This document shows positions 1 to 7,710 of a stretch of 22,970 nucleotides of DNA, piece after piece. The stretch lies in the NCBI GenBank assembly GCA_030533315.1, contig JAUNJL010000040.1:1-22970 (forward strand), in the 5' to 3' direction. The position numbers were made by a program, and so were the translations under genes. How positions within the stretch are numbered: position 1 is the stretch's first letter; the number at the start of each line of letters is the position of its first letter. Source of the stretch: Eubacteriales bacterium. Its GTDB lineage: Bacteria > Bacillota_A > Clostridia > Lachnospirales > Lachnospiraceae. Under the pieces are notes generated by a model that made no database searches, was not told the DNA's origin, and saw only the letters and a list, made by a program, of their open reading frames with translations.

Positions 1-39
1 GATGGTCACATTTTAGACTTTTTTCGACTGTGTTTTTGG

Positions 40-68
40 TTGAAAAAGGCTGGGAGGAAGATTATAAT
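40..68 (+). promoter_or_regulatory. Sigma-A promoter for the sir2-like gene
   Basis: A TTGAAA -35 box at 40-45 and a perfect TATAAT -10 box at 63-68 are separated by 17 bases, the ideal spacing for the housekeeping sigma factor. Transcription would begin near 75, leaving a leader of about 40 bases before the AGGAGGAGG ribosome binding site and the ATG at 114. Readthrough into gltX is possible, although gltX appears to have its own promoter. Confidence 0.75.
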
Positions 69-113
69 GGGAATAGAAAAGGCGGTGGAACGCTGAGGCA
101 AGGAGGAGGTTCT

Positions 114-857
114 ATGAGCAAGGCATATGAGGAAAAAATCAGCTTTCTGAGAAACGTGATCGACAGAAGTCATTATATGGTCTGCTTGTTTGGGGTTGGG
201 ATCTCAGCCCAGTGCGGCTGTATCAACTACCGGGACGAGGAGGCCTCCTACGACATTGAAGAAAAGTATGGATATTCCCCCGATGAGATGTTCAATGTAA
301 CCTTTTTTAACACGCGGGTAGATCAGTTTTATGAATTTTATAAACGGGATATGTTAAACAATCTGGGAACGGTTGCGGAGGGACTTTCCCAGCTGAGAAG
401 GCTGGAGGAGCAGGGAAAGCTCCAATCCATCATCACGAGAGACATCTACTCCCTTCCCAAGAGGGCTGGCTGCAAAAAGGTTTATGAGCTGCACGGCAGC
501 GTCTACCGCAATTACTGTCCCCACTGCGGCAGGGAATACCCGGTGGAATACATACAAAACAGCCAGGGAGTTCCCCGGTGCGAGTCCTGCGGCGTGGTGA
601 TCCGGCCGGATGTCTCCATGGTAGGGGAGATCGTGGACAATGGACTGATCTCCAGGGCGGCTCAGGAGGTGCGGAAGGCGGATACCCTTCTTGTGCTTGG
701 ATGTACCCTGAAGGCATCCCTGACCAATACCTTCCTTCGCTATTTCAATGGAGACGAGCTGGTGCTGATCAACAGCAGGGAGCATTTCGCTGATTCCAAG
801 GCGGACCTGGTAATTCATGGAAATCCTATGGACATCCTACAGGACTTAGGTATATAA
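114..857 (+). CDS. Divergent Sir2-family (sirtuin-like) protein
   Basis: This 247-residue protein has the outline of a bacterial sirtuin, a family of NAD-dependent protein deacylases. Visible landmarks are a Rossmann glycine motif GVGIS (27-31), the His-Gly pair of the active-site region (127-128), two Cys-x-x-Cys zinc pairs (135/138 and 156/159), and RPDVSMVGE (164-172), the counterpart of the usual RPxVVxFGE. The motif that is normally TQNIDGLH reads TRDIYSLP (108-115), so the Asn, Asp and His expected there are missing, and GAGIS-SGIPDFR has become GVGIS-CGCINYR. Activity may therefore be altered or lost (inference). The ATG at 114 was chosen because AAGGAGGAGG lies just upstream; the frame is open back to 30 without a comparable site. 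gltX follows 54 bases downstream. Confidence 0.8.
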   Translation: MSKAYEEKISFLRNVIDRSHYMVCLFGVGISAQCGCINYRDEEASYDIEEKYGYSPDEMFNVTFFNTRVDQFYEFYKRDMLNNLGTVAEGLSQLRRLEEQGKLQSIITRDIYSLPKRAGCKKVYELHGSVYRNYCPHCGREYPVEYIQNSQGVPRCESCGVVIRPDVSMVGEIVDNGLISRAAQEVRKADTLLVLGCTLKASLTNTFLRYFNGDELVLINSREHFADSKADLVIHGNPMDILQDLGI

Positions 858-858
858 T
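829..858 (+). promoter_or_regulatory. Probable sigma-A promoter for gltX
   Basis: TGGACA at 829-834 (one mismatch to TTGACA) and TATAAT at 853-858 are 18 bases apart. The -10 box covers the TAA stop of the sir2-like gene. A small hairpin (GCGGG 871-875 with CCCGC 881-885) would lie near the 5' end of the short gltX leader. Confidence 0.55.
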
Positions 859-911
859 GAGAGGAAATGTGCGGGTGGCCCCCGCAAAATAATACAGGAG
901 AAAAGAAAAAC

Positions 912-2363
912 ATGAGCAAGATTCGTACAAGATTTGCACCAAGTCCCACGGGCCGTATGCATGTGGGAAATCTAAGGACGGCATTGTATGCGTACCTTAT
1001 TGCGAAGCATGAGGGCGGGGATTTTATCCTCCGCATTGAAGATACAGACCAGGAGCGTTATATGGAAGGAGCGGTGGACATTATCTACCGCACGCTGGAG
1101 AAAACGGGGCTTGTCCACGACGAGGGTCCGGACAAGGACGGAGGGGTGGGCCCCTACGTGCAGAGCCAGCGTCAGGCCTCAGGCGTATACCTGGACTATG
1201 CGAAAAAGCTGGTGGAGCAGGGAGACGCCTATTATTGCTTTTGTCAGAAGGAAGAGCTGGAAAACATGAAGAGGGTGGTCGCAGGGAAGGAAATATCCAT
1301 TTACGACAAGCGCTGCCTGGCCCTCTCCCGGGAGGAGGTTCAGCGCCGTTTGGATGCCAATGAGCCTCACGTGATCCGCTTCAATATGCCCACGGAGGGA
1401 ACCACCACCTTCCATGACGTGATCTATGGCGACATTACGGTCAATAATGAGGAGCTGGAGGATCTGATCCTGATCAAGTCCGACGGGTATCCCACATACA
1501 ATTTTGCCAATGTGATCGACGATCATCTTATGGGGATCACTCACGTGGTACGGGGGAATGAGTATCTCTCCTCCGCACCCAAGTACAATCGGATCTATGA
1601 TGCTTTTGGCTGGGAAGTCCCAGTTTATGTACACTGCCCCCTGATCACCGATGAGACGCATGCGAAGCTCTCTAAGCGTTCCGGCCATTCCTCCTATGAG
1701 GATCTGCTGGAGCAGGGCTTCCTGTCCGAAGCCATCGTGAACTATGTGGCCCTTCTGGGCTGGAGCCCGTCGGATAACAATGAGATTTTTTCTCTGGAGG
1801 AGCTGGTGGAGAAGTTTGATTACCACCACATCAACAAGTCCCCCGCAGTGTTTGACATCGGGAAGCTTCGCTGGATGAACGGGGAATACATGAAGAAGAT
1901 GGATGAGGATGTCTTTTACGAGAGAGCCCTTCCCTATATGAGGGAGGCTCTGAAGAAGGATTATGATTTCCCGAAGATCGCCAGGATGGTTCAGACCAGG
2001 ATCGAGGTCTTTTGGGATATTCCGGGACTTGTGGACTTCTTTGAGACGGTTCCCGATTATGACAGCTCCATGTACTGCCACAAAAAGATGAAGACTACCC
2101 AGGAATCCTCCCTGGCGGTGCTGAAGGAGGTGCTTCCTCTTTTGGAGTCCCAGGAGGAGTACAGGAATGATCCGCTTTATGAGACATTGAGTGCTTTTGT
2201 GAAGGAAAAGGGCTATAAAAATGGGTACGTGATGTGGCCTCTGCGCACGGCTGTTTCTGGAAAGCAGATGACTCCCGCCGGAGCGACGGAGATCATGGAG
2301 ATCATTGGCAAGGAAGAAACCTTGAGACGTGTCCGCACAGCCATCGACAAGCTGAGCCGCTGA
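912..2363 (+). CDS. gltX: Glutamyl-tRNA synthetase
   Basis: This is a 483-residue class I aminoacyl-tRNA synthetase that charges tRNA-Glu with glutamate in the cytoplasm. The N-terminus [16 protein letters not shown] carries the HIGH-type ATP-binding motif as HVGN (17-20). The KMSKS-type loop is AKLSKR (251-256). IEDTDQERY (42-50) and the following insert fit bacterial GluRS, and the length matches the usual 480-500. In many Firmicutes the same enzyme also mischarges tRNA-Gln for later amidation (family knowledge; not shown here). The ATG at 912 has AGGAG about 10 bases upstream and begins at the conserved N-terminus; the 15 upstream codons in frame are not conserved-looking. The helicase gene starts 6 bases after the stop. 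Confidence 0.97.
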   Translation: MSKIRTRFAPSPTGRMHVGNLRTALYAYLIAKHEGGDFILRIEDTDQERYMEGAVDIIYRTLEKTGLVHDEGPDKDGGVGPYVQSQRQASGVYLDYAKKLVEQGDAYYCFCQKEELENMKRVVAGKEISIYDKRCLALSREEVQRRLDANEPHVIRFNMPTEGTTTFHDVIYGDITVNNEELEDLILIKSDGYPTYNFANVIDDHLMGITHVVRGNEYLSSAPKYNRIYDAFGWEVPVYVHCPLITDETHAKLSKRSGHSSYEDLLEQGFLSEAIVNYVALLGWSPSDNNEIFSLEELVEKFDYHHINKSPAVFDIGKLRWMNGEYMKKMDEDVFYERALPYMREALKKDYDFPKIARMVQTRIEVFWDIPGLVDFFETVPDYDSSMYCHKKMKTTQESSLAVLKEVLPLLESQEEYRNDPLYETLSAFVKEKGYKNGYVMWPLRTAVSGKQMTPAGATEIMEIIGKEETLRRVRTAIDKLSR

Positions 2364-2369
2364 TAAAAA

Positions 2370-4196
2370 ATGAAAAGAAATTCATCTCAGGAAAGAGCGA
2401 TCGCTCACCTGTCAGGGCCGATGATGGTCCTGGCAGGCCCCGGTTCGGGGAAAACCTCCGTGATAGTGGAACGAACTGCATATCTCATAAGGCAGGGGAA
2501 GGTGCCGCCTTCGTCTATTCTTGTTGTGACCTTTTCCAGGGCGGCGGCAAGAGAATTGAGGGAGCGTTTTTTGCAGCTGACAGGTGAGAGGAGGAGCCTG
2601 GTAACCTTCGGGACCTTTCACGGCGTTTTTTATGGCATTTTGAAGCAGGCCTACCGGCTGGGAGCGGGAAACATCCTTTCGGAGGAGGAAAAATATGAGA
2701 TCCTGCGGGAGATCACCCAGGAGCTGGGAAAGGATATGACCAGTGAGGGGGACTTTGTGGAGGATGTGGCGAAGGAGATCAGCGTGGTTAAGGGAGGGAG
2801 GCTTGCTCTGGAGCATTATTATTCTGCCTCTTGTCCCGACGAGGTTTTCCGAAGCGTGTACCTGGCCTACGGGCAGCGGCTCAGGGAGAGGAGAAAGCTG
2901 GATTTTGACGATATGCTTTTGTACTGCTATGAGTTACTGTCCAAAAGATCGGATATCCGTCGTGCATGGCAGCGAAAGTTTCAGTATATCATGGTGGACG
3001 AATTTCAGGACATCAACCACCTGCAGTATGATATTCTGCGGATGCTGGCGGCCCCGGAGGACAATCTGTTTATTGTGGGGGACGATGACCAGTCTATTTA
3101 CCACTTTCGGGGGGCAAAGCCGGAGATCATGCTGAATTTCTCCAAGGACTACCCAAAGGCGAAAAGGGTTCTGCTGGATGTGAATTATCGCTGCAGCGGT
3201 CAGATCCTGAATACGGCCATGAAGGTGATCGGCTGTAACCGGCGGCGTTTTTCCAAAAAGCTTTCCACTCCCAATGAGGAGGGGGCTCCGGTGGAGGTGA
3301 GGGAGTATGAAAATCCCGGGGAGGAATACCGGGAGGTGGTGCGGGAGCTGAAGGGACGGCTGGAAGCGGGGGAGAGCCTGGATGACACGGCGCTTTTGCT
3401 CCGCACCAACCAGGAGGCGGAAGGCCTTGTGAGGGCTCTCATGGAGTACCAGGTGCCCTTTACCATGAAGGAGCACCTTCCCAACCTGTTTGAGCACTGG
3501 GTCTTCCGGAACGTGAGGGCTTATCTTTCCATGGCGGCGGGAGACAGAAGCCGCAGGACCTTTCTGGAGATTATGAACCGGCCAAACCGGTATATTTCCC
3601 GGGAGGCTCTCTCGGATGCTTCGGTGGACTTTGGCAGACTGAAGGAATACTACAGAGATAAGGACTGGATGTGCGACCGGATCACCACTCTTGAGACACA
3701 TCTTCGCATCCTTTCTTCCCTGGCACCCTACGGGGCTGTCAACTTTATCCGGCAGGGGATGGGCTATGAGGAATATCTTCGGGAGTACGCCGCCTTTCGG
3801 AGGATACGGCCGGAGGAGCTCACGGAGGTCTTAGACCGGATTTTGGAAAGTGCAAAGGGAATGAAAAGCATGGAGGAGTGGGAAGCTTATATTGAGGCTT
3901 ACACAAAGAGTCTGAAGGAGCAGGGGAAAAAGCAGGAGGCGCAGAGGGAGGGCGTCACTGTTTCCACCCTTCACGCCGCAAAAGGGCTGGAATATGACCG
4001 GGTATACATCCTGAATGTGATCGAGGGCAGCATACCCTACAAAAAGGCTGTTTTGCAGGAGGCCCTGGAGGAGGAGCGGCGTCTTTTTTATGTGGGGATG
4101 ACGAGGGCGAAGAGACGGCTGACCTTGTGCAGTGTGAGGAAGCAGTACGAAAAGGAGCGGGAGCCCTCCCGATTTCTATTGGAGACAGGATTATGA
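2370..4196 (+). CDS. UvrD/PcrA/Rep-family ATP-dependent DNA helicase (compact)
   Basis: This 608-residue protein has the motif set of superfamily 1A helicases, which use ATP to unwind DNA 3' to 5' in repair and replication restart. The set is Walker A AGPGSGKT (22-29), Walker B VDEFQDIN (209-216), motif III GDDDQSIYHFRG (237-248), motif IV NYRC (272-275), motif V LHAAKGLEYDRVYI (about 533-546) and motif VI LFYVGMTRAKRR (about 570-582). PcrA and UvrD are usually 720-750 residues; this one ends soon after motif VI and lacks their C-terminal extension, so it is probably a separate UvrD-like branch and not the housekeeping PcrA. It starts 6 bases after gltX with no strong ribosome binding site, which suggests translational coupling. 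Its stop overlaps the next start by 4 bases. Confidence 0.9.
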   Translation: MKRNSSQERAIAHLSGPMMVLAGPGSGKTSVIVERTAYLIRQGKVPPSSILVVTFSRAAARELRERFLQLTGERRSLVTFGTFHGVFYGILKQAYRLGAGNILSEEEKYEILREITQELGKDMTSEGDFVEDVAKEISVVKGGRLALEHYYSASCPDEVFRSVYLAYGQRLRERRKLDFDDMLLYCYELLSKRSDIRRAWQRKFQYIMVDEFQDINHLQYDILRMLAAPEDNLFIVGDDDQSIYHFRGAKPEIMLNFSKDYPKAKRVLLDVNYRCSGQILNTAMKVIGCNRRRFSKKLSTPNEEGAPVEVREYENPGEEYREVVRELKGRLEAGESLDDTALLLRTNQEAEGLVRALMEYQVPFTMKEHLPNLFEHWVFRNVRAYLSMAAGDRSRRTFLEIMNRPNRYISREALSDASVDFGRLKEYYRDKDWMCDRITTLETHLRILSSLAPYGAVNFIRQGMGYEEYLREYAAFRRIRPEELTEVLDRILESAKGMKSMEEWEAYIEAYTKSLKEQGKKQEAQREGVTVSTLHAAKGLEYDRVYILNVIEGSIPYKKAVLQEALEEERRLFYVGMTRAKRRLTLCSVRKQYEKEREPSRFLLETGL

Positions 4197-4744
4197 AGGC
4201 TGTGATCTATTATACGGACCAGGTAGACCAGGGAAAGAAAAAGAGAGCGGGGCACGAGGAAGGGGAGCTGTTGCTGGGAATGGGGCTTTTTCGGGAATAT
4301 GGACGAAGGCTGGAAAATGAGACACGGGAGAAGGGGCCTCATGGGAAGCCTTATTTTTCTTCTTGTCCATGGATCTGCTACAGCATCACCCATTCTGGGC
4401 AATATGCGGCCTGTGCCTTTGCGGAAATAGAGATCGGACTGGATATTCAGATCCACAGGGAGGTAAACTATGGGAGAATGCTCCGGCGCATGGTGCCCCG
4501 GGAGCTGGGGATCCAGATGGAAGGCAGCCGCACCCTGAAGGAGGATTTTTTTCGCCAGTGGGCTCTTCGGGAGGCTTACATCAAGTGGACGGGGGAGGGT
4601 CTTTCCAGGGATCTTCGCACCATCCCCTTTGACAGGGGGTGGCATCAGTCCTTTTTTATGGACAGTGACGCCAGCGGAGCCATCTGGGCAGGAGAGAGGC
4701 TGTCTCTGCATTGGGAGTACGTGGGGAGACTTTCCATGACCTGA
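4193..4744 (+). CDS. Sfp-type 4'-phosphopantetheinyl transferase family protein
   Basis: This 183-residue protein resembles the Sfp/AcpT group, which moves 4'-phosphopantetheine from coenzyme A to a serine of a carrier protein. The recognisable order is GKPYF (51-55), SITHSG (64-69), GLDIQ (82-86; usually G-[IV]-D-[IVL]-E) and WALREAYIKWTGEGL (123-137; usually W-x-x-KE-x-x-x-K). D84 and E127 would hold the metal. The last acidic residue of the DxE pair is Gln86, a known kind of variation in short members. It overlaps the helicase stop (ATGA at 4193-4196), and GGAGACAGG upstream can act as ribosome binding site. No polyketide or peptide synthetase is nearby, so its carrier protein cannot be named; fatty-acid ACP is possible. 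Confidence 0.8.
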   Translation: MKAVIYYTDQVDQGKKKRAGHEEGELLLGMGLFREYGRRLENETREKGPHGKPYFSSCPWICYSITHSGQYAACAFAEIEIGLDIQIHREVNYGRMLRRMVPRELGIQMEGSRTLKEDFFRQWALREAYIKWTGEGLSRDLRTIPFDRGWHQSFFMDSDASGAIWAGERLSLHWEYVGRLSMT

Positions 4745-4824
4745 GACGGGGAGCGGCGGATGTTTGCAGGTCGGCTGTACGGATCGCCGTGCAGATACAG
4801 CTATGGATAAAGGTGTGAGACGAG

Positions 4825-5982
4825 ATGAACAAGGAGACGAAAAGGGAAATACGGATTTTTTTCGGGAGGATCCTCTGTCTTGTGCTTGTGCTGGCGGTCT
4901 CTTTCTGGGCCTATGCCTGTCTTTACCGAGGCAGGACGGAGCCTCCCACGAAGAATGATTTCACAAATCGGGACGCCGCCTTTTACAATCTTGGAGGACA
5001 GGTGCAGATGCTTTCTCAGAAGGAGGATCTGATCTATTTTGCATTCCAGGACCGGAAAAAGGAGAGAGAGTACGGAACCTACATTGTTCCCGGCCTGAAA
5101 TCCACCAGGACGCTGCTTACCAGCGAGGGAGATCAGCCGGCCATCTGCACCTCCATGACACCTCAGGGGCTGGCCATCACCGATCAATACGTGCTGATCA
5201 GCGCTTACTGCCACACCAACCGCCATAATTCGGTGATCTATGTGGTGGATAAAAAGACTCACCGTTTTGTCAAGGAGATTGTCTTGCCGGGACAGCCCCA
5301 TGCGGGAGGTCTTGCCTATGACCAGGAGCACGGGATTCTGTGGTATTCCTCCAACACGGAGGAACTGGCGCAGGCGGTGAGCGTGACCATGGAGGAGGTG
5401 GAGGATTATGCCTATGAGGATGGACCGAGGCCGATCAGCCTTCATCAGGAGTGCAGCCTGTATGGGATCATTCGGGATTCCTTTATGACCTTTTACGAAG
5501 GGTGTCTTTATGTGGGCTGCTTTACAAAGTATACGGAGAGCGCCATCGCCCGCTACGGCGTGGATGACCAGGGATGTCTGGTGAATACGGTGGACGAGGG
5601 GCTGGGGATGGATTTTGAGATGGCCGTTCCCCTGGACTATGCCACCATTTCCGAGCAGGCCCAGGGGATGGCCTTTTATAAGGACAAGCTGCTCCTTTCT
5701 CATTCCTTTGGCATTCTGCCTTCCAGGATCGTGGTGTACGAAAGATCGGACAAGCAGCTTTATGTGGATGAAAATTCGGCCATCAGCTACCGTTTCCCTG
5801 AACGAATGGAACAGATATGGGTGGACGGGGATGATCTGTATATCCTGTTTGAGTCAGGCGCCTACGCCTACAGCGCTTGGTCGGTCAACATCGTGGACAG
5901 GGTTTTGAAGCTGAGTCTTCCTAAGATGGAGGAGTATCAGGCCAAGGTAGACCAGGCGGTGGGAAGGACGCTGGAGGATTAG
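4825..5982 (+). CDS. Membrane-anchored, beta-propeller-like protein of unknown function
   Basis: I do not recognise a named family for this 385-residue protein. A basic N-terminus (residues 1-13) is followed by one hydrophobic segment (about 14-32, IFFGRILCLVLVLAVSFWAY), consistent with a membrane anchor and an extracellular body. The rest shows repeated short beta-rich phrases of the YncE/SMP-30 propeller kind, such as TPQGLAITDQYVLISAY, NSVIYVVDKKTHRF, HAGGLAYDQEHGILWYSS, QAQGMAFYKDKLLLSHSF and IWVDGDDLYILFESGAY. No catalytic motif stands out. The ATG at 4825 has AAAGGTG upstream. It lies 80 bases after the transferase gene and just before spoIIIAA, so cotranscription with either side is possible but not shown. 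Confidence 0.75.
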   Translation: MNKETKREIRIFFGRILCLVLVLAVSFWAYACLYRGRTEPPTKNDFTNRDAAFYNLGGQVQMLSQKEDLIYFAFQDRKKEREYGTYIVPGLKSTRTLLTSEGDQPAICTSMTPQGLAITDQYVLISAYCHTNRHNSVIYVVDKKTHRFVKEIVLPGQPHAGGLAYDQEHGILWYSSNTEELAQAVSVTMEEVEDYAYEDGPRPISLHQECSLYGIIRDSFMTFYEGCLYVGCFTKYTESAIARYGVDDQGCLVNTVDEGLGMDFEMAVPLDYATISEQAQGMAFYKDKLLLSHSFGILPSRIVVYERSDKQLYVDENSAISYRFPERMEQIWVDGDDLYILFESGAYAYSAWSVNIVDRVLKLSLPKMEEYQAKVDQAVGRTLED

Positions 5983-6023
5983 GGCTTCGGGAATTTTTGG
6001 TACTAAAACAGGATTGTCCACAT

Positions 6024-6971
6024 ATGATTAAGTGTAAAGAGGTGATACAGATCGACCCAAAGCAGATCCAGAATATGTTTGCGGGAAATATCCGAAGGCT
6101 CCTTTTGGAAGCGGAGCTGGATTATGATAAATTATATGAGATACGCCTTCGGGTGGGACGGCCCCTGTTTTTGATCTATGACGGCGGCGAATGCTTTTTG
6201 CGGAAGCCTGGAGAGGAGGAGTATCTGGTCACCCGGGAGGATTTAAAGGAAACCTTGGATTATGTCAGCGGCTATTCCCTCTATGCCTTTGAGGAGGAGC
6301 TGCGTCAGGGGTTTTTGAGCGTACAGGGAGGCCATCGGGTGGGAGTGACTGGGAAGGTGATCCTGGATGGAGACCGGATTCGGGGAATGAAATATATTTC
6401 CTGCATCAACGTGCGGCTCTCCCACCAGATCCGCGGGTGTGCGGACCCTATCATGCCCTATATCCAGAAAAGGGATTGGGTGGCCCATACGTTGATCGTG
6501 TCCCCTCCCAGAGGGGGAAAGACAACCCTTCTGCGGGATATTATCCGGCAGCTGAGCAACGGGAGGAGGGGAGTTCCCGGCATCACGGTGGGGGTGGTGG
6601 ATGAGCGGAGCGAGCTGGCTGGCTGCTACCAGGGGATTCCCCAGAACGACCTGGGGATGCGGACGGACATTCTGGACGGATGTCCCAAGCCGCTGGGGAT
6701 GCAGATGCTGATCCGCTCCATGTCCCCTGCTGTGGTGGCGGTGGATGAGCTGGGAAGAGAAGAGGATTTTAAGGCGGTGGAGTCTGTGATTCACTGTGGC
6801 TGCAAGCTGGTGGCGACGGCTCATGGAAATTCTGTGGGAGACGTTCTGGAGCAGCCTTTTTTTCAGAGGCTTCTAAAGGAGCGGGTTTTCGAGCGGTACA
6901 TTCTTTTGGGCGGCGCCAGCCGGGCGGGACAGGTGGAAGGGGTTTTTGACGGGTATGGGAATCTATGCTGA
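6024..6971 (+). CDS. spoIIIAA: Stage III sporulation protein AA (channel ATPase)
   Basis: SpoIIIAA is the mother-cell cytoplasmic ATPase, related to type II/IV secretion ATPases, that powers or assembles the SpoIIIA-SpoIIQ channel. With the ATG at 6024 it has 315 residues (B. subtilis about 307). Walker A is SPPRGGKTT (160-168), VVDERSEL follows (191-198), and VVAVDELG (237-244) is the Walker B strand. The start is uncertain. The frame is open from a TTG at 5997, and the ATG at 6024 has a poor ribosome binding site. A near-perfect Shine-Dalgarno (AAAGAGGTGAT, 6036-6046) lies just before an in-frame ATC at 6051, which would give a 306-residue protein of almost exactly family length. The stop overlaps spoIIIAB by 7 bases. 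Confidence 0.93.
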   Translation: MIKCKEVIQIDPKQIQNMFAGNIRRLLLEAELDYDKLYEIRLRVGRPLFLIYDGGECFLRKPGEEEYLVTREDLKETLDYVSGYSLYAFEEELRQGFLSVQGGHRVGVTGKVILDGDRIRGMKYISCINVRLSHQIRGCADPIMPYIQKRDWVAHTLIVSPPRGGKTTLLRDIIRQLSNGRRGVPGITVGVVDERSELAGCYQGIPQNDLGMRTDILDGCPKPLGMQMLIRSMSPAVVAVDELGREEDFKAVESVIHCGCKLVATAHGNSVGDVLEQPFFQRLLKERVFERYILLGGASRAGQVEGVFDGYGNLC

Positions 6972-7483
6972 AGGCGGCGGGGCTGATCTTGATCGTTTGC
7001 TCCTGCACTGGCTTGGGCTTTTCCATGAGCCTGGGGATGACCAGGCGCATGCAGGCTCTGGAGGCCATTTTGCGGATGGTGGTTTATTTAAAAGGGGAGA
7101 TCAGCTATGGCGGGGCCTCCCTTTTTGACGCCTTTACAGGAGCGGGAGGAAAGCTGACGGGAGAGTGCCGCAGCCTTTGTCTGGGAGTGAGCCAGGCTCT
7201 TTTGAGATCGGAGGGGAGCTCTTTTGGGAGGATCTTTCGGGACTGTGCCAAGGATAGTCCTTTAAGGAGTGAGCTTTCCGGTGAGGAGGAAGAGGGCTTT
7301 TTGTCTCTGGGGGAGCGGCTGGGTTATCTGGATCTGGAAATGCAGAAGAAGCAGCTGGCCATGTATGAGCAGGAGCTTTCCCGGCAGATCCTTTTGCTGA
7401 AGGGAGAGCTCCCAGGAAAAAAGAAGGTGTACCAAAGTCTTGGTCTTTTGGGCGGGCTTCTTCTGGCCGTGCTGGTATGGTGA
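6965..7483 (+). CDS. spoIIIAB: Stage III sporulation protein AB
   Basis: SpoIIIAB is a small integral membrane component of the mother-cell channel, likened to GspF/PilC-type platform proteins of type II secretion (family knowledge). The 172 residues equal the B. subtilis length. An N-terminal hydrophobic segment (about 4-22) and a C-terminal one (about 158-172, GLLGGLLLAVLVW at the end) flank a helical cytoplasmic middle containing LGYLDLEMQKKQLAMYEQEL. The ATG overlaps the end of spoIIIAA, and the weak upstream ribosome binding site suggests translational coupling. Its position directly after the ATPase gene is the standard operon order. Confidence 0.92.
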   Translation: MLKAAGLILIVCSCTGLGFSMSLGMTRRMQALEAILRMVVYLKGEISYGGASLFDAFTGAGGKLTGECRSLCLGVSQALLRSEGSSFGRIFRDCAKDSPLRSELSGEEEEGFLSLGERLGYLDLEMQKKQLAMYEQELSRQILLLKGELPGKKKVYQSLGLLGGLLLAVLVW

Positions 7484-7515
7484 GGGCTTCGGAGCTGGCG
7501 GGAAAGGAGAGGGCA

Positions 7516-7710
7516 TTGGAGGTCGGTATTATTTTCAAGATTGCCGCAGTGGGAATCCTGGTCTCCATTTTGTCCCAGGTCCTGAAACACAGCGGCAGGG
7601 ATGAGCAGGCGTTCCTTGTAAGCCTGTCCGGACTTTTGATCGTCCTGTACTGGATCGTCCCCTATATATACGAACTATTCAACAGCATACAAGCACTTTT
7701 TACTGTATAA
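7516..7710 (+). CDS. spoIIIAC: Stage III sporulation protein AC
   Basis: SpoIIIAC is a very small membrane protein of the channel with two predicted transmembrane helices. From the TTG at 7516 it has 64 residues beginning EVGIIFKIAAVGILVSIL, close to the 68 of B. subtilis. AAAGGAGA ends 5 bases upstream of this TTG, so I prefer it to the ATG at 7477, which overlaps the spoIIIAB stop and would add 13 polar residues. The second helix is about LVSLSGLLIVLYWIVPYIYEL. The last codons and the TAA stop lie inside the left arm (7703-7714) of a 12-bp inverted repeat that bounds the following element, so the insertion may have supplied the final residues. Confidence 0.88.
   Translation: MEVGIIFKIAAVGILVSILSQVLKHSGRDEQAFLVSLSGLLIVLYWIVPYIYELFNSIQALFTV

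Noticed and set aside
6021..6028. CATATGAT as a sigma-E -10 box for spoIIIA
   Set aside because: It matches the -10 consensus only in part and no sigma-E -35 motif lies at the right distance; the start site would also be almost inside the gene.
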